The position numbers and the translations under genes were made by a program. A stretch of 25,673 bases of DNA, taken from IMG/VR virus record IMGVR_UViG_3300032308_000340, positions 1 through 25,673 of that record, one strand, 5' to 3'. Of this stretch, positions 6,192 through 14,209 are shown in pieces. Under the pieces are notes generated by a model that had not been told where the DNA came from, searched no databases, and worked only from the letters and a program-made list of their open reading frames with translations. Source of the DNA: a virus. Each line of letters opens with the position of its first letter. Position 1 is the stretch's first letter.

Positions 6192-7982
6192 ATGGCAGCA
6201 GGCGACCCAGGCGTACTCAAGCGGAACTTTTCCGCCACAGCAATTGAAACAACGCTCGTTAACTCTATTTCATCAGCAGCAACTGGTGATACAACCACAA
6301 GCGTTTCCGTTGTATCTGTTAGCGGTTACCCTGCTGCTCCATTTACACTCATCCTTGCACCAGATACCAACAAAGAAGAAGTTGTTACATGTATATCTGT
6401 AGTTGGAACAACACTTCAAATAATTCGTGGTCAAGATTCAACCCTTGCGGTTTCTCATACCGCTGGCACATCTGTTCGCCATGGTGTATCTGGTCGTGAT
6501 TTTAGAGAAGAACAAACTCACATTGCAGCCCGTGGCTACGATGCAGATACTGCTATTCTTACTAACGCTGGTCAAACACATGTGCATGGACTTCAAACAG
6601 GCGATGGTTCAGTAGTTGGTTCTGACCAGTTAGTAACCCTTACTCGCAAAACTCTTACAACGCCAACAATTAACGGCGCTACCCTTACAGGCACAATAAC
6701 TTCAACAGCATCCATTGTTGTTAGTGGCGCTGGAACAATTACTGGTCTTTCATCTGCTGGTATGTCTAGTTCATCTGCTGCACCTAAGTCTTATGTAGAT
6801 GCAATCCTTGTTTTACAGCAAGCATCTGCTGCATCATCTGCAACCAGCGCATCTGCTGCTGCAACCTCAGCAACCAGCGCTGCAGCCTCTGCTACCGCAG
6901 CAGCAACAAGTGCAACAAGTGCAGCAACTAGCGCTACAAGCGCTGCTGCTAGTGCAACTACCGCTGCTGCTTCTGTGGCTACAATCGCAGCATCTGCAAC
7001 AAGTGCAGCAAACTCTGCTAGTGCTGCAGCCACAAGTGCAACTTCTGCTGCTAATAGTGCTACTTCATCTGCTTCATCAGCAAGTGCTGCTGCTACAAGT
7101 GCAACCAGTGCTGCTGCCAGTGCAACTGCTGCTACTACCAGTGCTACATCCGCTGCTGCTTCTGCTACGGCTGCTGCTACCAGCGCTACAAGCGCTGCAG
7201 CCAGCGCTACTGCTGCTGGTACTTCGGCTACATCTGCTGCAGCCAGTGCTACTACTGCTGCTGCATCTGTTGCAGCAATTTCAGCCTTTGCAACTACTGC
7301 ATCTAACTCAGCATCTGCTGCTGCCACATCAGCCACAAGCGCTGCTACATCGGCAACTTCATCTGCTACATCTGCCTCTGCTGCAGCAACATCAGCATCA
7401 AGTGCTTTAACATCTCAAACAGCAGCAGCAACCTCGGCTACTAGCGCAGCAACAAGTGCTACTGCAGCAGCCACCTCTGCTACATCAGCAGCAGCATCGG
7501 CTACCGCTGCAGCAACTTCTGCAACTAGCGCTGCTACTTCTGCATCATCTGCTCTAACAAGCCAGACAGCAGCAGCAACCTCTGCAGCCAGTGCTGCAAC
7601 AAGTGCATCATCAGCAGCAGAAACTTATGACAACTTTGATGACCGCTATCTTGGTGCTAAGACAGTAGCCCCAACGGTAGACAACGATGGCAACCCACTT
7701 ATTGTTGGTGCCCTGTACTTTAACTCAGTAACTGGAATCATGGGCGTATGGTCAGGTAGCGCATGGGTTGCAATCAACACAACAAGTTCTTACTCAGCAC
7801 CAACCCTTGGTTCAACGCTTATTCCATCTGGAACAACAGTCGGAACTATTGCTGGTTTAACGCTTACAGCACCAACGCTAACTGGAACAGTAACTGCAAG
7901 TGGGGATATAAACCTATCAGCAGCCCGTGGTCCAGGTAGTTTAATTGACGAACTAACCCTGCTTCTTATGGAAGCAATCTAG
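6192..7982 (+). CDS. Tail fibre with long Ala/Ser/Thr repeat
   Basis: A 596-residue protein. Residues 1-105 hold a beta module (EEVVTCISVVGTTLQIIRGQ, then SHTAGTSVRHGVSGRDF). At 130-205 there is a transition with TLTRKTLTTPTINGATLTGT and KSYVDAI, typical of fibre shaft entry. Residues 211-476 are an almost pure Ala/Ser/Thr repeat resembling the side-tail-fibre repeats of lambda-like phages, expected to form a trimeric rod. The end (GALYFNSVTGIMGVWSGSAWVAI) is a small beta tip module also seen in the adhesin downstream. The role is virion attachment. It is likely to vary between relatives by repeat expansion. Confidence 0.8.
   Translation: MAAGDPGVLKRNFSATAIETTLVNSISSAATGDTTTSVSVVSVSGYPAAPFTLILAPDTNKEEVVTCISVVGTTLQIIRGQDSTLAVSHTAGTSVRHGVSGRDFREEQTHIAARGYDADTAILTNAGQTHVHGLQTGDGSVVGSDQLVTLTRKTLTTPTINGATLTGTITSTASIVVSGAGTITGLSSAGMSSSSAAPKSYVDAILVLQQASAASSATSASAAATSATSAAASATAAATSATSAATSATSAAASATTAAASVATIAASATSAANSASAAATSATSAANSATSSASSASAAATSATSAAASATAATTSATSAAASATAAATSATSAAASATAAGTSATSAAASATTAAASVAAISAFATTASNSASAAATSATSAATSATSSATSASAAATSASSALTSQTAAATSATSAATSATAAATSATSAAASATAAATSATSAATSASSALTSQTAAATSAASAATSASSAAETYDNFDDRYLGAKTVAPTVDNDGNPLIVGALYFNSVTGIMGVWSGSAWVAINTTSSYSAPTLGSTLIPSGTTVGTIAGLTLTAPTLTGTVTASGDINLSAARGPGSLIDELTLLLMEAI
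6822..7619 (+). repeat. Ala/Ser/Thr fibre repeat region
   Basis: About 266 codons of ASATSAA-like units. A longer order is visible: a block with SATTAAASVATIAASATSAA recurs as SATTAAASVAAISAFATTAS about 100 residues later, and ALTSQTAAATSA appears twice near the end. Synonymous codons vary between units, so the protein pattern is maintained over DNA identity. The compositional skew opens long spurious frames on both strands here. Confidence 0.85.
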
Positions 7983-7997
7983 GAAAGGTAGTAACTA

Positions 7998-8312
7998 ATG
8001 GCTACATTAACCCAGGCTCTTGCTAGAACAGCAGCAGCCACATCAAGCACAACCCTATACACGGTGCCGACTACAACAACTATAACTGTTGTATCAAACA
8101 TTGTATTGGCTAACGCAGCAACATCCGCATCAACAGCAACTATTGCTATTGATGGCGTTGCAGTTGTTCCTGCAGTATCTATCCCTGCTAATTCACTTAT
8201 AGGCTTTGACCTTAAGCAGGTTATTCCTGCCAACGCAACACCTAAGGTAATTACTGGCTTTGCATCTACAACTGCTGTGTCAATCCACATCAGTGGAGTG
8301 GAGATTTCATAA
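7998..8312 (+). CDS. Small beta-rich tail-associated protein
   Basis: A 104-residue Ala/Thr/Val/Ile-rich protein (MATLTQALARTAAATSSTTL start) with alternating hydrophobic strands such as TTTTITVVSNIVLANAA and AIDGVAVVPAVSIPANSLIG. It lies between two fibre genes, and its stop overlaps the next ATG (TAATG). Small beta-sandwich proteins of this type at this position are usually fibre accessory or tip proteins. The function is inferred only from context. Confidence 0.65.
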   Translation: MATLTQALARTAAATSSTTLYTVPTTTTITVVSNIVLANAATSASTATIAIDGVAVVPAVSIPANSLIGFDLKQVIPANATPKVITGFASTTAVSIHISGVEIS

Positions 8313-9889
8313 TGGCATTTCAACAATATCCACAAAAGTTTGGTATTCCATCAGGTAATACTGCTGGTCGCCCAAGTAATCCTATTATTGGTGATACTTA
8401 CTACAATGGTCAAACCGAAGTTCTTGAAATTTACAATGGTACTGCTTGGGTTGCAGCATCTGCTCCTCCAGCAGTTCCGTCTATTGTAAGCGTAACTGAT
8501 GTTGGAACTGGGTTGGCTTATGCTACTGGTGGAACTTTTACTGTTGTGGTTGCCCCTGGTTCAGGTGGTTCAACACCATTACAATACAATATATCAACAA
8601 GTGCTGGTGGATTTTCGGCAACAACAAGCGGTACAACGGCATCTTTAACAGGATTAACTCCTGGCACATCTTTTGTTGTATTGGCAAATGCTCAAAATAA
8701 CTTTGGAACAACTGTTAATAGCAGTCCTTTTTCTGCTGTCACTGCAACAACAGTGCCACAAGCACCAACTATTGGAACTGCTACTGCATCAACATCGGCA
8801 AATCAAATAACTGTAACTTGGACACTTAATGCAAATGGTGGTAAAAACCTTTCTGCCGTTATTATTACTCCTTACTTAAATGGAACTACTGCTGAAACAG
8901 CACAAACAGCAGCAACAACAAGTTCAACATCTTTTACTTTCACAACAGCCATGATTACTGCTGGTAGTAATTATACATTTAAGGTTAAAACAACTAACGC
9001 TAATGGAACTAGCCTTGAAAGTTCTGCAACAAACTCTGCAACAATGCCCAATAATATAACTGTTGATTATTTAGTTATTGCTGGTGGCGGTGGTGGCGGG
9101 TCTGGTCTATTATCAGGCAACACTGAATCTGGCGGTGGTGGCGGTGCTGGTGGCTATAGAAGCACTGTAGGAACTTCTGGTAGAGGTGCTGCACAAGAAA
9201 CTGCTTTGCAAACCACAATGAGTGCAAAAACAGTAACAGTTGGTGCAGGTGGTCCTGGTGCGCCATCGGGTAACAGCAACGGAAGCACAGGTAATGATTC
9301 TGTCTTTAGTACAATCACATCAGCAGGTGGTGGTAGAGGTGCAAAGTCTGAGGTTGCTGGCGGAAACGGCGGTGCTGGTGGCGGTGCTGGTTCAGGAAAC
9401 GGAACATTTGGTGGTGGTCAAGGAACTAATAACCAAGGCTATGACGGCGGTACTGGTACTAACGGTGCGCAAGGTGGTGGCGGTGGTGGCGCTGGGGGTG
9501 CTGGTCAAAATGGTAGTACATACATAACTGGCGGAAACGGCGGAAGCGGTCAATCATCTTCAATTACTGGAACCTCAGTCACTCGCGCAGGAGGCGGTGG
9601 TGCTGGTAGTTACACTGGCGGTTCTGCTGGCTCAGGTGGCGGTGGCGCAGGCGGGTCAAGTGGAAATGGCTCTCCAGGTACGCAAAACACAGGTGGTGGC
9701 GGTGGTGGAGGCGGTGGTAATAACAATTACACTGGTGGTCAAGGTGGTTCTGGCGTTGTTATCCTTAGATACGCAGACACCTTTACAATAACTATTGGAG
9801 CAGGTTTAACAGGTACAGAAAGTGCAGCAAGTGGTGGTTACAAGCGAGCCACTCTTACTGCTGGTACTGGAAATGTGAGTTGGTCATAA
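8312..9889 (+). CDS. FN3 plus glycine-rich tail adhesin
   Basis: A 525-residue protein. Residues 1-50 carry a small fibre module (GDTYYNGQTEVLEIYNGTAW). Residues about 52-148 and 150-246 are two fibronectin-type-III-like domains (SLTGLTPGTSFVVLANAQN, ITVTWTLNANGG). From VDYLVIAGGGGGG at 251 to about 490 comes a glycine-rich region with Gly runs spaced by short Ser/Asn/Thr loops, ending GSGVVILRY. The last 35 residues are beta. The glycine-rich part resembles polyglycine-helix receptor-binding domains of phage tail tips, which suggests that it contacts the host receptor. It is coupled by TAATG on both sides. Confidence 0.8.
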   Translation: MAFQQYPQKFGIPSGNTAGRPSNPIIGDTYYNGQTEVLEIYNGTAWVAASAPPAVPSIVSVTDVGTGLAYATGGTFTVVVAPGSGGSTPLQYNISTSAGGFSATTSGTTASLTGLTPGTSFVVLANAQNNFGTTVNSSPFSAVTATTVPQAPTIGTATASTSANQITVTWTLNANGGKNLSAVIITPYLNGTTAETAQTAATTSSTSFTFTTAMITAGSNYTFKVKTTNANGTSLESSATNSATMPNNITVDYLVIAGGGGGGSGLLSGNTESGGGGGAGGYRSTVGTSGRGAAQETALQTTMSAKTVTVGAGGPGAPSGNSNGSTGNDSVFSTITSAGGGRGAKSEVAGGNGGAGGGAGSGNGTFGGGQGTNNQGYDGGTGTNGAQGGGGGGAGGAGQNGSTYITGGNGGSGQSSSITGTSVTRAGGGGAGSYTGGSAGSGGGGAGGSSGNGSPGTQNTGGGGGGGGGNNNYTGGQGGSGVVILRYADTFTITIGAGLTGTESAASGGYKRATLTAGTGNVSWS

Positions 9890-10251
9890 TGGCACACTAT
9901 GCCTTTTTAGATGAAAACAATATAGTCACAGAAGTAATTACTGGTATAGATGAAACAGAAACCATTGAAGGGTTAGATACCGAAATTTGGTATGGAAAAT
10001 TTAGGGGTCAGGTATGCAAGCGTACCTCTTTTAATGGAAACATCCGTGCAAATTATGCAGGTATTGGGTATAAATACGACTCAGATTTTGATGTGTTTAT
10101 TGCACCTCAACCATTTCCTTCTTGGAAATTAAACTACACAACTTTTCAATGGGAAGCACCAGTTGCTAAGCCAGAAGATATTGAAGGTTTTGTATGGAAA
10201 TGGTCTGAGATAAATAAAGAGTGGATTAAAAAAGAAATCCCTACAGAATAA
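9889..10251 (+). CDS. Tail-associated protein (MAHYAFLDENNIVTEVI type)
   Basis: A 120-residue protein. I chose ATG 9889, which overlaps the previous stop as TAATG, a junction used repeatedly in this genome; a start 9 bases upstream is possible. The pattern MAHYAFLDENNIVTEVITGI, then RANYAGIGYKYDSDFDVFIA and PQPFPSWKLNYTTFQWEAPV is one I recognise from many cyanophage and other aquatic phage genomes next to fibre genes. Its exact function there is not established to my knowledge. A fibre-associated or assembly role is the best reading. Confidence 0.75.
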   Translation: MAHYAFLDENNIVTEVITGIDETETIEGLDTEIWYGKFRGQVCKRTSFNGNIRANYAGIGYKYDSDFDVFIAPQPFPSWKLNYTTFQWEAPVAKPEDIEGFVWKWSEINKEWIKKEIPTE

Positions 10252-10311
10252 TCTGTACACCTGAGCATGTGTTTAAACGGCTCACTATTATTTTTAACCT
10301 AAGGAGATACA

Positions 10312-12342
10312 GTGGCTAGTCGTTCACCCGATATATCCGAGCGCACGATAATTGATTTATCTGGTCGCCTTTCTACATACTATGATTTAAACGGTAACGC
10401 CTTTGACATGGCTATCGGTGGCTTGCCATTTATTATGGCAGTAACAGACAGTACACCTTACCGCCGACAGACTGCAGAGTTTCGTGTTCAGCGTGTAGAC
10501 CAGATGCGTGACCCAGGCGAGCATACCCTCGGTGGCTCTGGCTACTGGACTCGTGCACAATCATCATGGCATTATGGCGAGGGTGTTCTATTTGCTGAGC
10601 CAATGGAAGGTAATGAAAACGAAGTTCGCTTTCGCTTCCGTGATTCTTATGGCATAGATGTATGGACTCCAGGTGAGATAAGCCTAATTAAAAGAAGCAC
10701 ACTTGTTCAGGCTTTTACTGGCAAGTGCAAGATAGATACAGGTGCAAGCAGTGCAGGAGTTGCTTTCCTTGTAGCAACCGATATGGCACCACGCACCTCA
10801 CAAACTACAGCAATGTATAAGATTACAAGTTCTGGCTCATCTACACCTTTGGTTAACTTCTCATCATTTACTAATGAAACTATCCTTGCTACCACATCTG
10901 ATGGCACATACATGTATGTTGCTACAACTGCTGGCATTTACGATGTTCAACTATCTGATGGAACCACCCATAAACATTATGGTTATGATGGTTTAACGGC
11001 ATCAAATGTAGTTATTAAATATGCTAAGAATCGTGTTATTGCTGCGTTTGGATTTACTGATGGAACTTTCTCAGCCTATGAACTTACATTTAAAGACCAT
11101 GGTGGTGCGCCTGTTGTTCAAATTAAACCAGGGATGAGCGCTTCCCAAGGAGACCTTATTAACGGGTCAACTTTAATGCCTGCATTATGGCAATGGTCAG
11201 GCATTACCGAAGGAACTAACGCCATTTATTTTGGTGGCTACGCTGGCGACCACTCTGTTATCTTTAAATTACAAGTAGATAATACTGCTGCGTTAGGCAC
11301 GCTTATTACCGCTGCCACCTTGCCACGAGGCGAAACTGTTTTATCTTTGTATACATACCTTGGCACCTTTCTTATGCTTGGCACAAATAAGGGCGCTCGC
11401 ATTGCAACCTTAGACCAAAACGGTGACCTGACATACGGACCATTGGTATTTCACAATGAGAACGGTGTCTATGATTTTGAAGGGCGTGACTCTTACATCT
11501 GGGCTGGAAATACAAACCAAGTAAATACTAACTCAGGTACTACACGCATCAACCTTGGTCAGCCACTTACTCTTATTGGCTATGCTCAACCTATCTCTAG
11601 TGGTGTGTATGCCCGTGCAACGGATGCCTATGCAGACGGTATCTTCGGTACAGTAAATGCCGTTCGTATTTTAGGTGCTAATAACCAAGTTGCTTTTGCA
11701 ATCAATGGTTCAGGTATTTGGCTACAACATCCAACCGAGTTGGTTGAATCTGGACAAATCCGTACTGCTCGTATTCGTTATGACACCATGGAAAACAAAG
11801 CATGGAAGCGTATCCGTGTGCGTACATCTGATGACATAGCAGGTGGTGATATTGAAATCTTTAAGATTGGTCCAACAACAGACACTGTTATCACTACGCT
11901 TTATGAAGGCAATACCACTACTGCTGATATTGATTTAGGTGATGCCTACCAAGCAGCAGGACCAGATGCATCGTTTAAACTTACTCTTACCCGTAACTCT
12001 ACTAGCGCAACCACTGGTCCAGTAGTGGTAGGTATTGCTGTTAAGGCTTTGCCAACACCTACTCGTGCTCGTGTGCTACAGATTCCTTTGTTCTGTTATG
12101 ACAAAGAAACAGACAAGACAGGCAACATCATTGGCTACGAAGGCTACTCAAGAGAGCGTTTAAATGCACTAGAAACTATTGAAGCCAACGGGCAAACAGT
12201 TATTCTTCAAGACTTTAATCAAGGTGGAGAGCCAACCGAAGTCATCATTGACCAAGTTACCTTTACTCGCTCTACCCCTGCTAACCGTAACTACACAGGC
12301 TTTGGTGGAATCATCACACTCATTGCCCGTACTGTCGTATAA
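10312..12342 (+). CDS. Large tail protein (nozzle or receptor-binding candidate)
   Basis: A 676-residue protein starting at GTG 10312 with AAGGAGATAC just upstream. The N-terminal 110 residues (SPDISERTIIDLSGRLSTYY ... GYWTRAQSSWHYGEG) look like a conserved virion domain. From about 125 on, regularly spaced short beta motifs (ATTSDGTYMYVATTAGIYDV, LGTFLMLGTNKGARIATLDQ) suggest a beta-propeller-like body. The C-terminal 120 residues are again a beta domain. Position after the fibres and before lysis fits a tail nozzle or knob protein of a short-tailed phage. This is inferred. One GTTTAAAC lies at 11973. Confidence 0.6.
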   Translation: MASRSPDISERTIIDLSGRLSTYYDLNGNAFDMAIGGLPFIMAVTDSTPYRRQTAEFRVQRVDQMRDPGEHTLGGSGYWTRAQSSWHYGEGVLFAEPMEGNENEVRFRFRDSYGIDVWTPGEISLIKRSTLVQAFTGKCKIDTGASSAGVAFLVATDMAPRTSQTTAMYKITSSGSSTPLVNFSSFTNETILATTSDGTYMYVATTAGIYDVQLSDGTTHKHYGYDGLTASNVVIKYAKNRVIAAFGFTDGTFSAYELTFKDHGGAPVVQIKPGMSASQGDLINGSTLMPALWQWSGITEGTNAIYFGGYAGDHSVIFKLQVDNTAALGTLITAATLPRGETVLSLYTYLGTFLMLGTNKGARIATLDQNGDLTYGPLVFHNENGVYDFEGRDSYIWAGNTNQVNTNSGTTRINLGQPLTLIGYAQPISSGVYARATDAYADGIFGTVNAVRILGANNQVAFAINGSGIWLQHPTELVESGQIRTARIRYDTMENKAWKRIRVRTSDDIAGGDIEIFKIGPTTDTVITTLYEGNTTTADIDLGDAYQAAGPDASFKLTLTRNSTSATTGPVVVGIAVKALPTPTRARVLQIPLFCYDKETDKTGNIIGYEGYSRERLNALETIEANGQTVILQDFNQGGEPTEVIIDQVTFTRSTPANRNYTGFGGIITLIARTVV

Positions 12343-12355
12343 GGAGAACCATGTA

Positions 12356-12559
12356 ATGACTGCTGCAAATTGGGCTGGACTAATCGTATCTGTAATAGCA
12401 ATTGTATCTGCATTTACAGGCTCTGTTAGATGGTTAGTCAAGCATTATCTTGTAGAACTTAAGCCCAATTCTGGCTCAAGTCTAAGAGATTCCGTTGATA
12501 GATTGGAGCGACAAGTTGAAGAAATATATCGCATCCTTCTTTCTCGCAATAACTCTTAG
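12356..12559 (+). CDS. Small membrane protein, holin-like candidate
   Basis: A 67-residue protein from ATG 12356; AAGGAG lies just upstream, and the earlier ATG at 12351 is followed at once by TAA. There is one strong membrane helix (residues about 7-30, AGLIVSVIAIVSAFTG) followed by VRWLVKHYLVELKPNSGSSL and RDSVDRLERQVEEIYRILL, an amphipathic coiled-coil tail. The KPN-GSSLRD-DRLE pattern resembles small membrane proteins in actinophage lysis regions. It is one of three membrane proteins next to the endolysin, so which one is the holin is unresolved. Confidence 0.7.
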   Translation: MTAANWAGLIVSVIAIVSAFTGSVRWLVKHYLVELKPNSGSSLRDSVDRLERQVEEIYRILLSRNNS

Positions 12560-12707
12560 CGGTTGCGGTTACCAAGGCTGGGTTAGATACCCATGTCAAG
12601 AGTTTGAAAATTGGGAAAAGCCTGAGTGCAACCCACCTCAATGTATTCCAACTGGTACTTGTACTAAAGATATTTTGCCTGGAGTAACTGATGAACCAAA
12701 GAAATAA
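12516..12707 (+). CDS. Lipoprotein overlapping out of frame (spanin-like position)
   Basis: A 63-residue protein from TTG 12516, with GGAG seven bases upstream, overlapping the end of the previous gene in another frame. The N-terminus MKKYIASFFLAITLSGCGYQ is a textbook lipoprotein signal with lipobox LSGC, so Cys17 would be lipidated. The mature part is short and Cys/Pro-rich (YPCQEFENWEKPECNPPQC). A small lipoprotein nested in a lysis cassette recalls Rz1, but the likely host has no ordinary outer membrane. Superinfection exclusion or envelope binding are alternatives. Related short YPC..NWEK..C.PP proteins occur in aquatic phages, as I recall. Confidence 0.7.
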   Translation: MKKYIASFFLAITLSGCGYQGWVRYPCQEFENWEKPECNPPQCIPTGTCTKDILPGVTDEPKK

Positions 12708-12966
12708 ACTAAGCCCAGAAGAATTACATGCAAGGTTAATTGTAACTATTGGAATTATCTTAGCCATTGTATTTGCTGGCTCTGTATTTGCGCTGCTCTA
12801 TGCATTGCTATTTATCACACAACCACTGGGAGAACAGGCACCAAACGATGCTGCATTTATTGACCTTGTTAGTACCTTGTGCGTGTTTCTTACTGGTTCT
12901 CTTGCTGGCGTACTTGCAGGAAATGGATTGAAGTCTAAGCCAAAAGAAAAGAAAGATGGAGAATAA
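12691..12966 (+). CDS. Two-helix membrane protein, holin candidate
   Basis: A 91-residue protein with two clear membrane segments: residues about 16-43 (LIVTIGIILAIVFAGSVFAL) and about 57-78 (LVSTLCVFLTGSLAGVLAGN), ending in a short basic tail KSKPKEKKDGE. Two helices plus a charged tail directly before the endolysin, with a TAATG overlap to it, is the classic holin arrangement. It overlaps the lipoprotein gene by 17 bases. I consider it the best holin candidate of the three membrane proteins. Confidence 0.7.
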   Translation: MNQRNKLSPEELHARLIVTIGIILAIVFAGSVFALLYALLFITQPLGEQAPNDAAFIDLVSTLCVFLTGSLAGVLAGNGLKSKPKEKKDGE

Positions 12967-13469
12967 TGAAACCTGTAGTTAACAGAGCCACACCTGCTGC
13001 AATCGCAGTGCTGCGCCAAGCAACAGCATTAAAACCATTTCGCAAGAAAGCCTCAGATGGGCTGCTTCCAAGTGCTGCTCATGTAAAAGCCAGCCCTAAT
13101 TCAGACCACAACACAGGACTTGCAGTTGACTTAACACACGACCCTAAGCAGGGCATTGATTGTGTTGAGATATTTGAAAAGTTAAAGGAAGATGCACGAG
13201 TTGACTATTTAATTTTCCAAGGAAAGATTTGGTCAAAGGCTCGCGCTAAAGAAGGTAACCGCAAGTACACAGGTTCTAACCCACATAACAAACATCTTCA
13301 TATTTCAATCAAGCCAGAACTATCTAAGGATACAAGCCCTTGGTTTTGGTGGCTTAACCAGCCAAAAATTATTAACCAGGTGGTATCAAAGGTGATGCCA
13401 GTACCTGCTAAAAAGGCGTATACCGCCGAAGTTTGTACCTGTTGCAAGGTGCATAGCAAGACAAAATAA
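12966..13469 (+). CDS. Endolysin, M15-type (VanY/L-Ala-D-Glu-like) peptidase
   Basis: A 167-residue protein. SDHNTGLAVDLTHDP (residues about 71-85) and NPHNKHLHISI (about 109-119) supply the His...Asp...HxH zinc-binding pattern of M15/VanY-like peptidases, which cut peptide stems of peptidoglycan. There is no signal peptide, so it would depend on a holin for export. The C-terminus carries an unusual Cys/His cluster (AEVCTCCKVHSK), perhaps a small metal-binding or wall-contact tail. Coupled by TAATG to the holin candidate upstream. The fold call is strong; exact bond specificity cannot be told from sequence. Confidence 0.85.
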   Translation: MKPVVNRATPAAIAVLRQATALKPFRKKASDGLLPSAAHVKASPNSDHNTGLAVDLTHDPKQGIDCVEIFEKLKEDARVDYLIFQGKIWSKARAKEGNRKYTGSNPHNKHLHISIKPELSKDTSPWFWWLNQPKIINQVVSKVMPVPAKKAYTAEVCTCCKVHSKTK

Positions 13470-13480
13470 AGGAGCAATAA

Positions 13481-13669
13481 ATGAATCCACAGTTAAAGCA
13501 AGTTGTACTATCTTGGTTCCGTGCAGCAGCAGCAGCAGCCGTTGCATTGTATGTAAGCGGAATTACTGACCCTAAGCAATTAGGAGCAGCAGCATTAGCA
13601 GGTCTTGCAGGACCAGTTCTTAAGTGGCTAGACCCATCAGCAACAGAGTTTGGTCGTGGCTCTAACTAA
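13481..13669 (+). CDS. Small Ala-rich membrane protein at the end of the lysis cassette
   Basis: A 62-residue protein with AAAGGAGC just upstream. It starts MNPQLKQVVLSWFRAAAAAA and has a hydrophobic Ala-rich stretch, a short charged turn (GITDPKQLG), a second Ala/Leu-rich stretch, and WLDPSATEFGRGS at the end. Such small two-stretch proteins near endolysins are often annotated as holins. It is the last gene before the terminator at 13686. A holin, antiholin or lysis-timing role is plausible. Confidence 0.7.
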   Translation: MNPQLKQVVLSWFRAAAAAAVALYVSGITDPKQLGAAALAGLAGPVLKWLDPSATEFGRGSN

Positions 13670-13685
13670 GTAGTTTAAACAGATT

Positions 13686-13716
13686 AGCCCCTCGCTTTTT
13701 AGCGGGGGGCTTTTTT
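13686..13716 (+). terminator. Rho-independent terminator of the late operon
   Basis: An 11-bp stem (13686-13696 with 13701-13711, one G-T pair) around a TTTT loop is followed by six T. It is a strong plus-strand intrinsic terminator directly after the lysis genes. The opposite side has no T-run, so it is directional. The stop codon of the converging HNH gene lies inside it. Confidence 0.9.
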
Positions 13717-14064
13717 GCTTTCCCAATCTCTATTGTCTTGGGTCTTTAGTCGGTGGCAGTTGGCACATAGTGTCTGTAGATTTTCTATGTCATTGTTTTG
13801 ATGGTTGCCATCTATGTGGTCTATATCCAACTGGCTACGGTGTATGGCTACAAAGCCACAATCCTCACAGTAATCCTTTTTGTATTTAGATAACTTAACA
13901 CGATTAACATTGGACTTAGTTCGACAAGACCAGTAGCCTCGTTGCTTTAACTTAAGTCTTGTGGGTCCACACACTGCACAGATACCCCATCGTTTGGCTG
14001 GGTTCTTGAGCAGCAGGCGATGCTGCTTTGGTTTATCCGCCTGTCGAGTAGAAGCCAGAGGCAT
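13699..14064 (-). CDS. HNH endonuclease
   Basis: A 121-residue protein with the HNH core LDIDHIDGNHQNNDIENLQT (from residue 79) followed by LCANCHRLK, and zinc-binding pairs CEDC (66-69) and CANC (100-103); an earlier CAVC lies at 29-32. This is the beta-beta-alpha-metal nuclease fold. Free-standing HNH genes in phages act as homing endonucleases or in genome packaging. Here it sits alone at the boundary of late and early modules on the opposite strand, which favours a mobile or homing type. It overlaps the FmdB-like gene by 32 bases, and its end runs into the late terminator. Confidence 0.85.
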   Translation of the reverse strand: MPLASTRQADKPKQHRLLLKNPAKRWGICAVCGPTRLKLKQRGYWSCRTKSNVNRVKLSKYKKDYCEDCGFVAIHRSQLDIDHIDGNHQNNDIENLQTLCANCHRLKTQDNRDWESKKAPR

Positions 14065-14209
14065 TGAACTTCACTGGTGGGCTACTCCAAATGCGAGACA
14101 TCAATTGGCTACAGCATGTACACATAGGCGCATCAGCCTCGGCATGCATCGAACGCTCAATCTCCACGACTATCTCACATTGTGGACACTTGTATTCGTA
14201 CTTACTCAC
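14033..14209 (-). CDS. FmdB-family zinc-ribbon protein
   Basis: A 58-residue protein from GTG 14209, easily missed because it is short and uses GTG. KYEYKCPQCEIVVEIERSMH, then MCTCCSQLMSRIWSSPPVKF and a GFYSTGG end reproduce the FmdB regulatory-protein pattern: two Cys pairs forming a zinc ribbon, then the R..SPPVKF...GFY signature. FmdB-type proteins are thought to be transcription-linked; in phages the target is unknown. The start overlaps the stop of the membrane-peptide gene, and the end overlaps the HNH gene. Confidence 0.8.
   Translation of the reverse strand: MSKYEYKCPQCEIVVEIERSMHAEADAPMCTCCSQLMSRIWSSPPVKFNASGFYSTGG

Noticed and set aside
6791-7336. Long open frame on the minus strand over the fibre repeat
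   Set aside because: It mirrors the Ala/Ser/Thr codon repeat of the real fibre gene (Ala/Val-only product) and has no ribosome site or family match.
9240-9791. Valine-rich plus-strand frames over the glycine-rich adhesin
   Set aside because: They are out-of-frame readings of GGT/GGC glycine codons; the Gly frame has a clear domain structure and coupling.
12160-12171. Near matches such as GTTTAAAT (12160s), GTTTAACA (19370s) and GTCTAAAC (23310s)
   Set aside because: One-base variants were not counted; they are not enriched in an obvious way by eye and would inflate the count.
4984-12342. Search for a tape-measure gene or frameshifted tail chaperones
   Set aside because: No long helical tape-measure protein and no overlapping chaperone pair is present, so a long-tailed morphology is not supported.
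13686-13716. Possible bidirectional terminator serving the minus-strand HNH gene
   Set aside because: The minus-strand side has no T-run, and the HNH stop codon lies inside the stem-loop, so it fits the plus-strand operon only.
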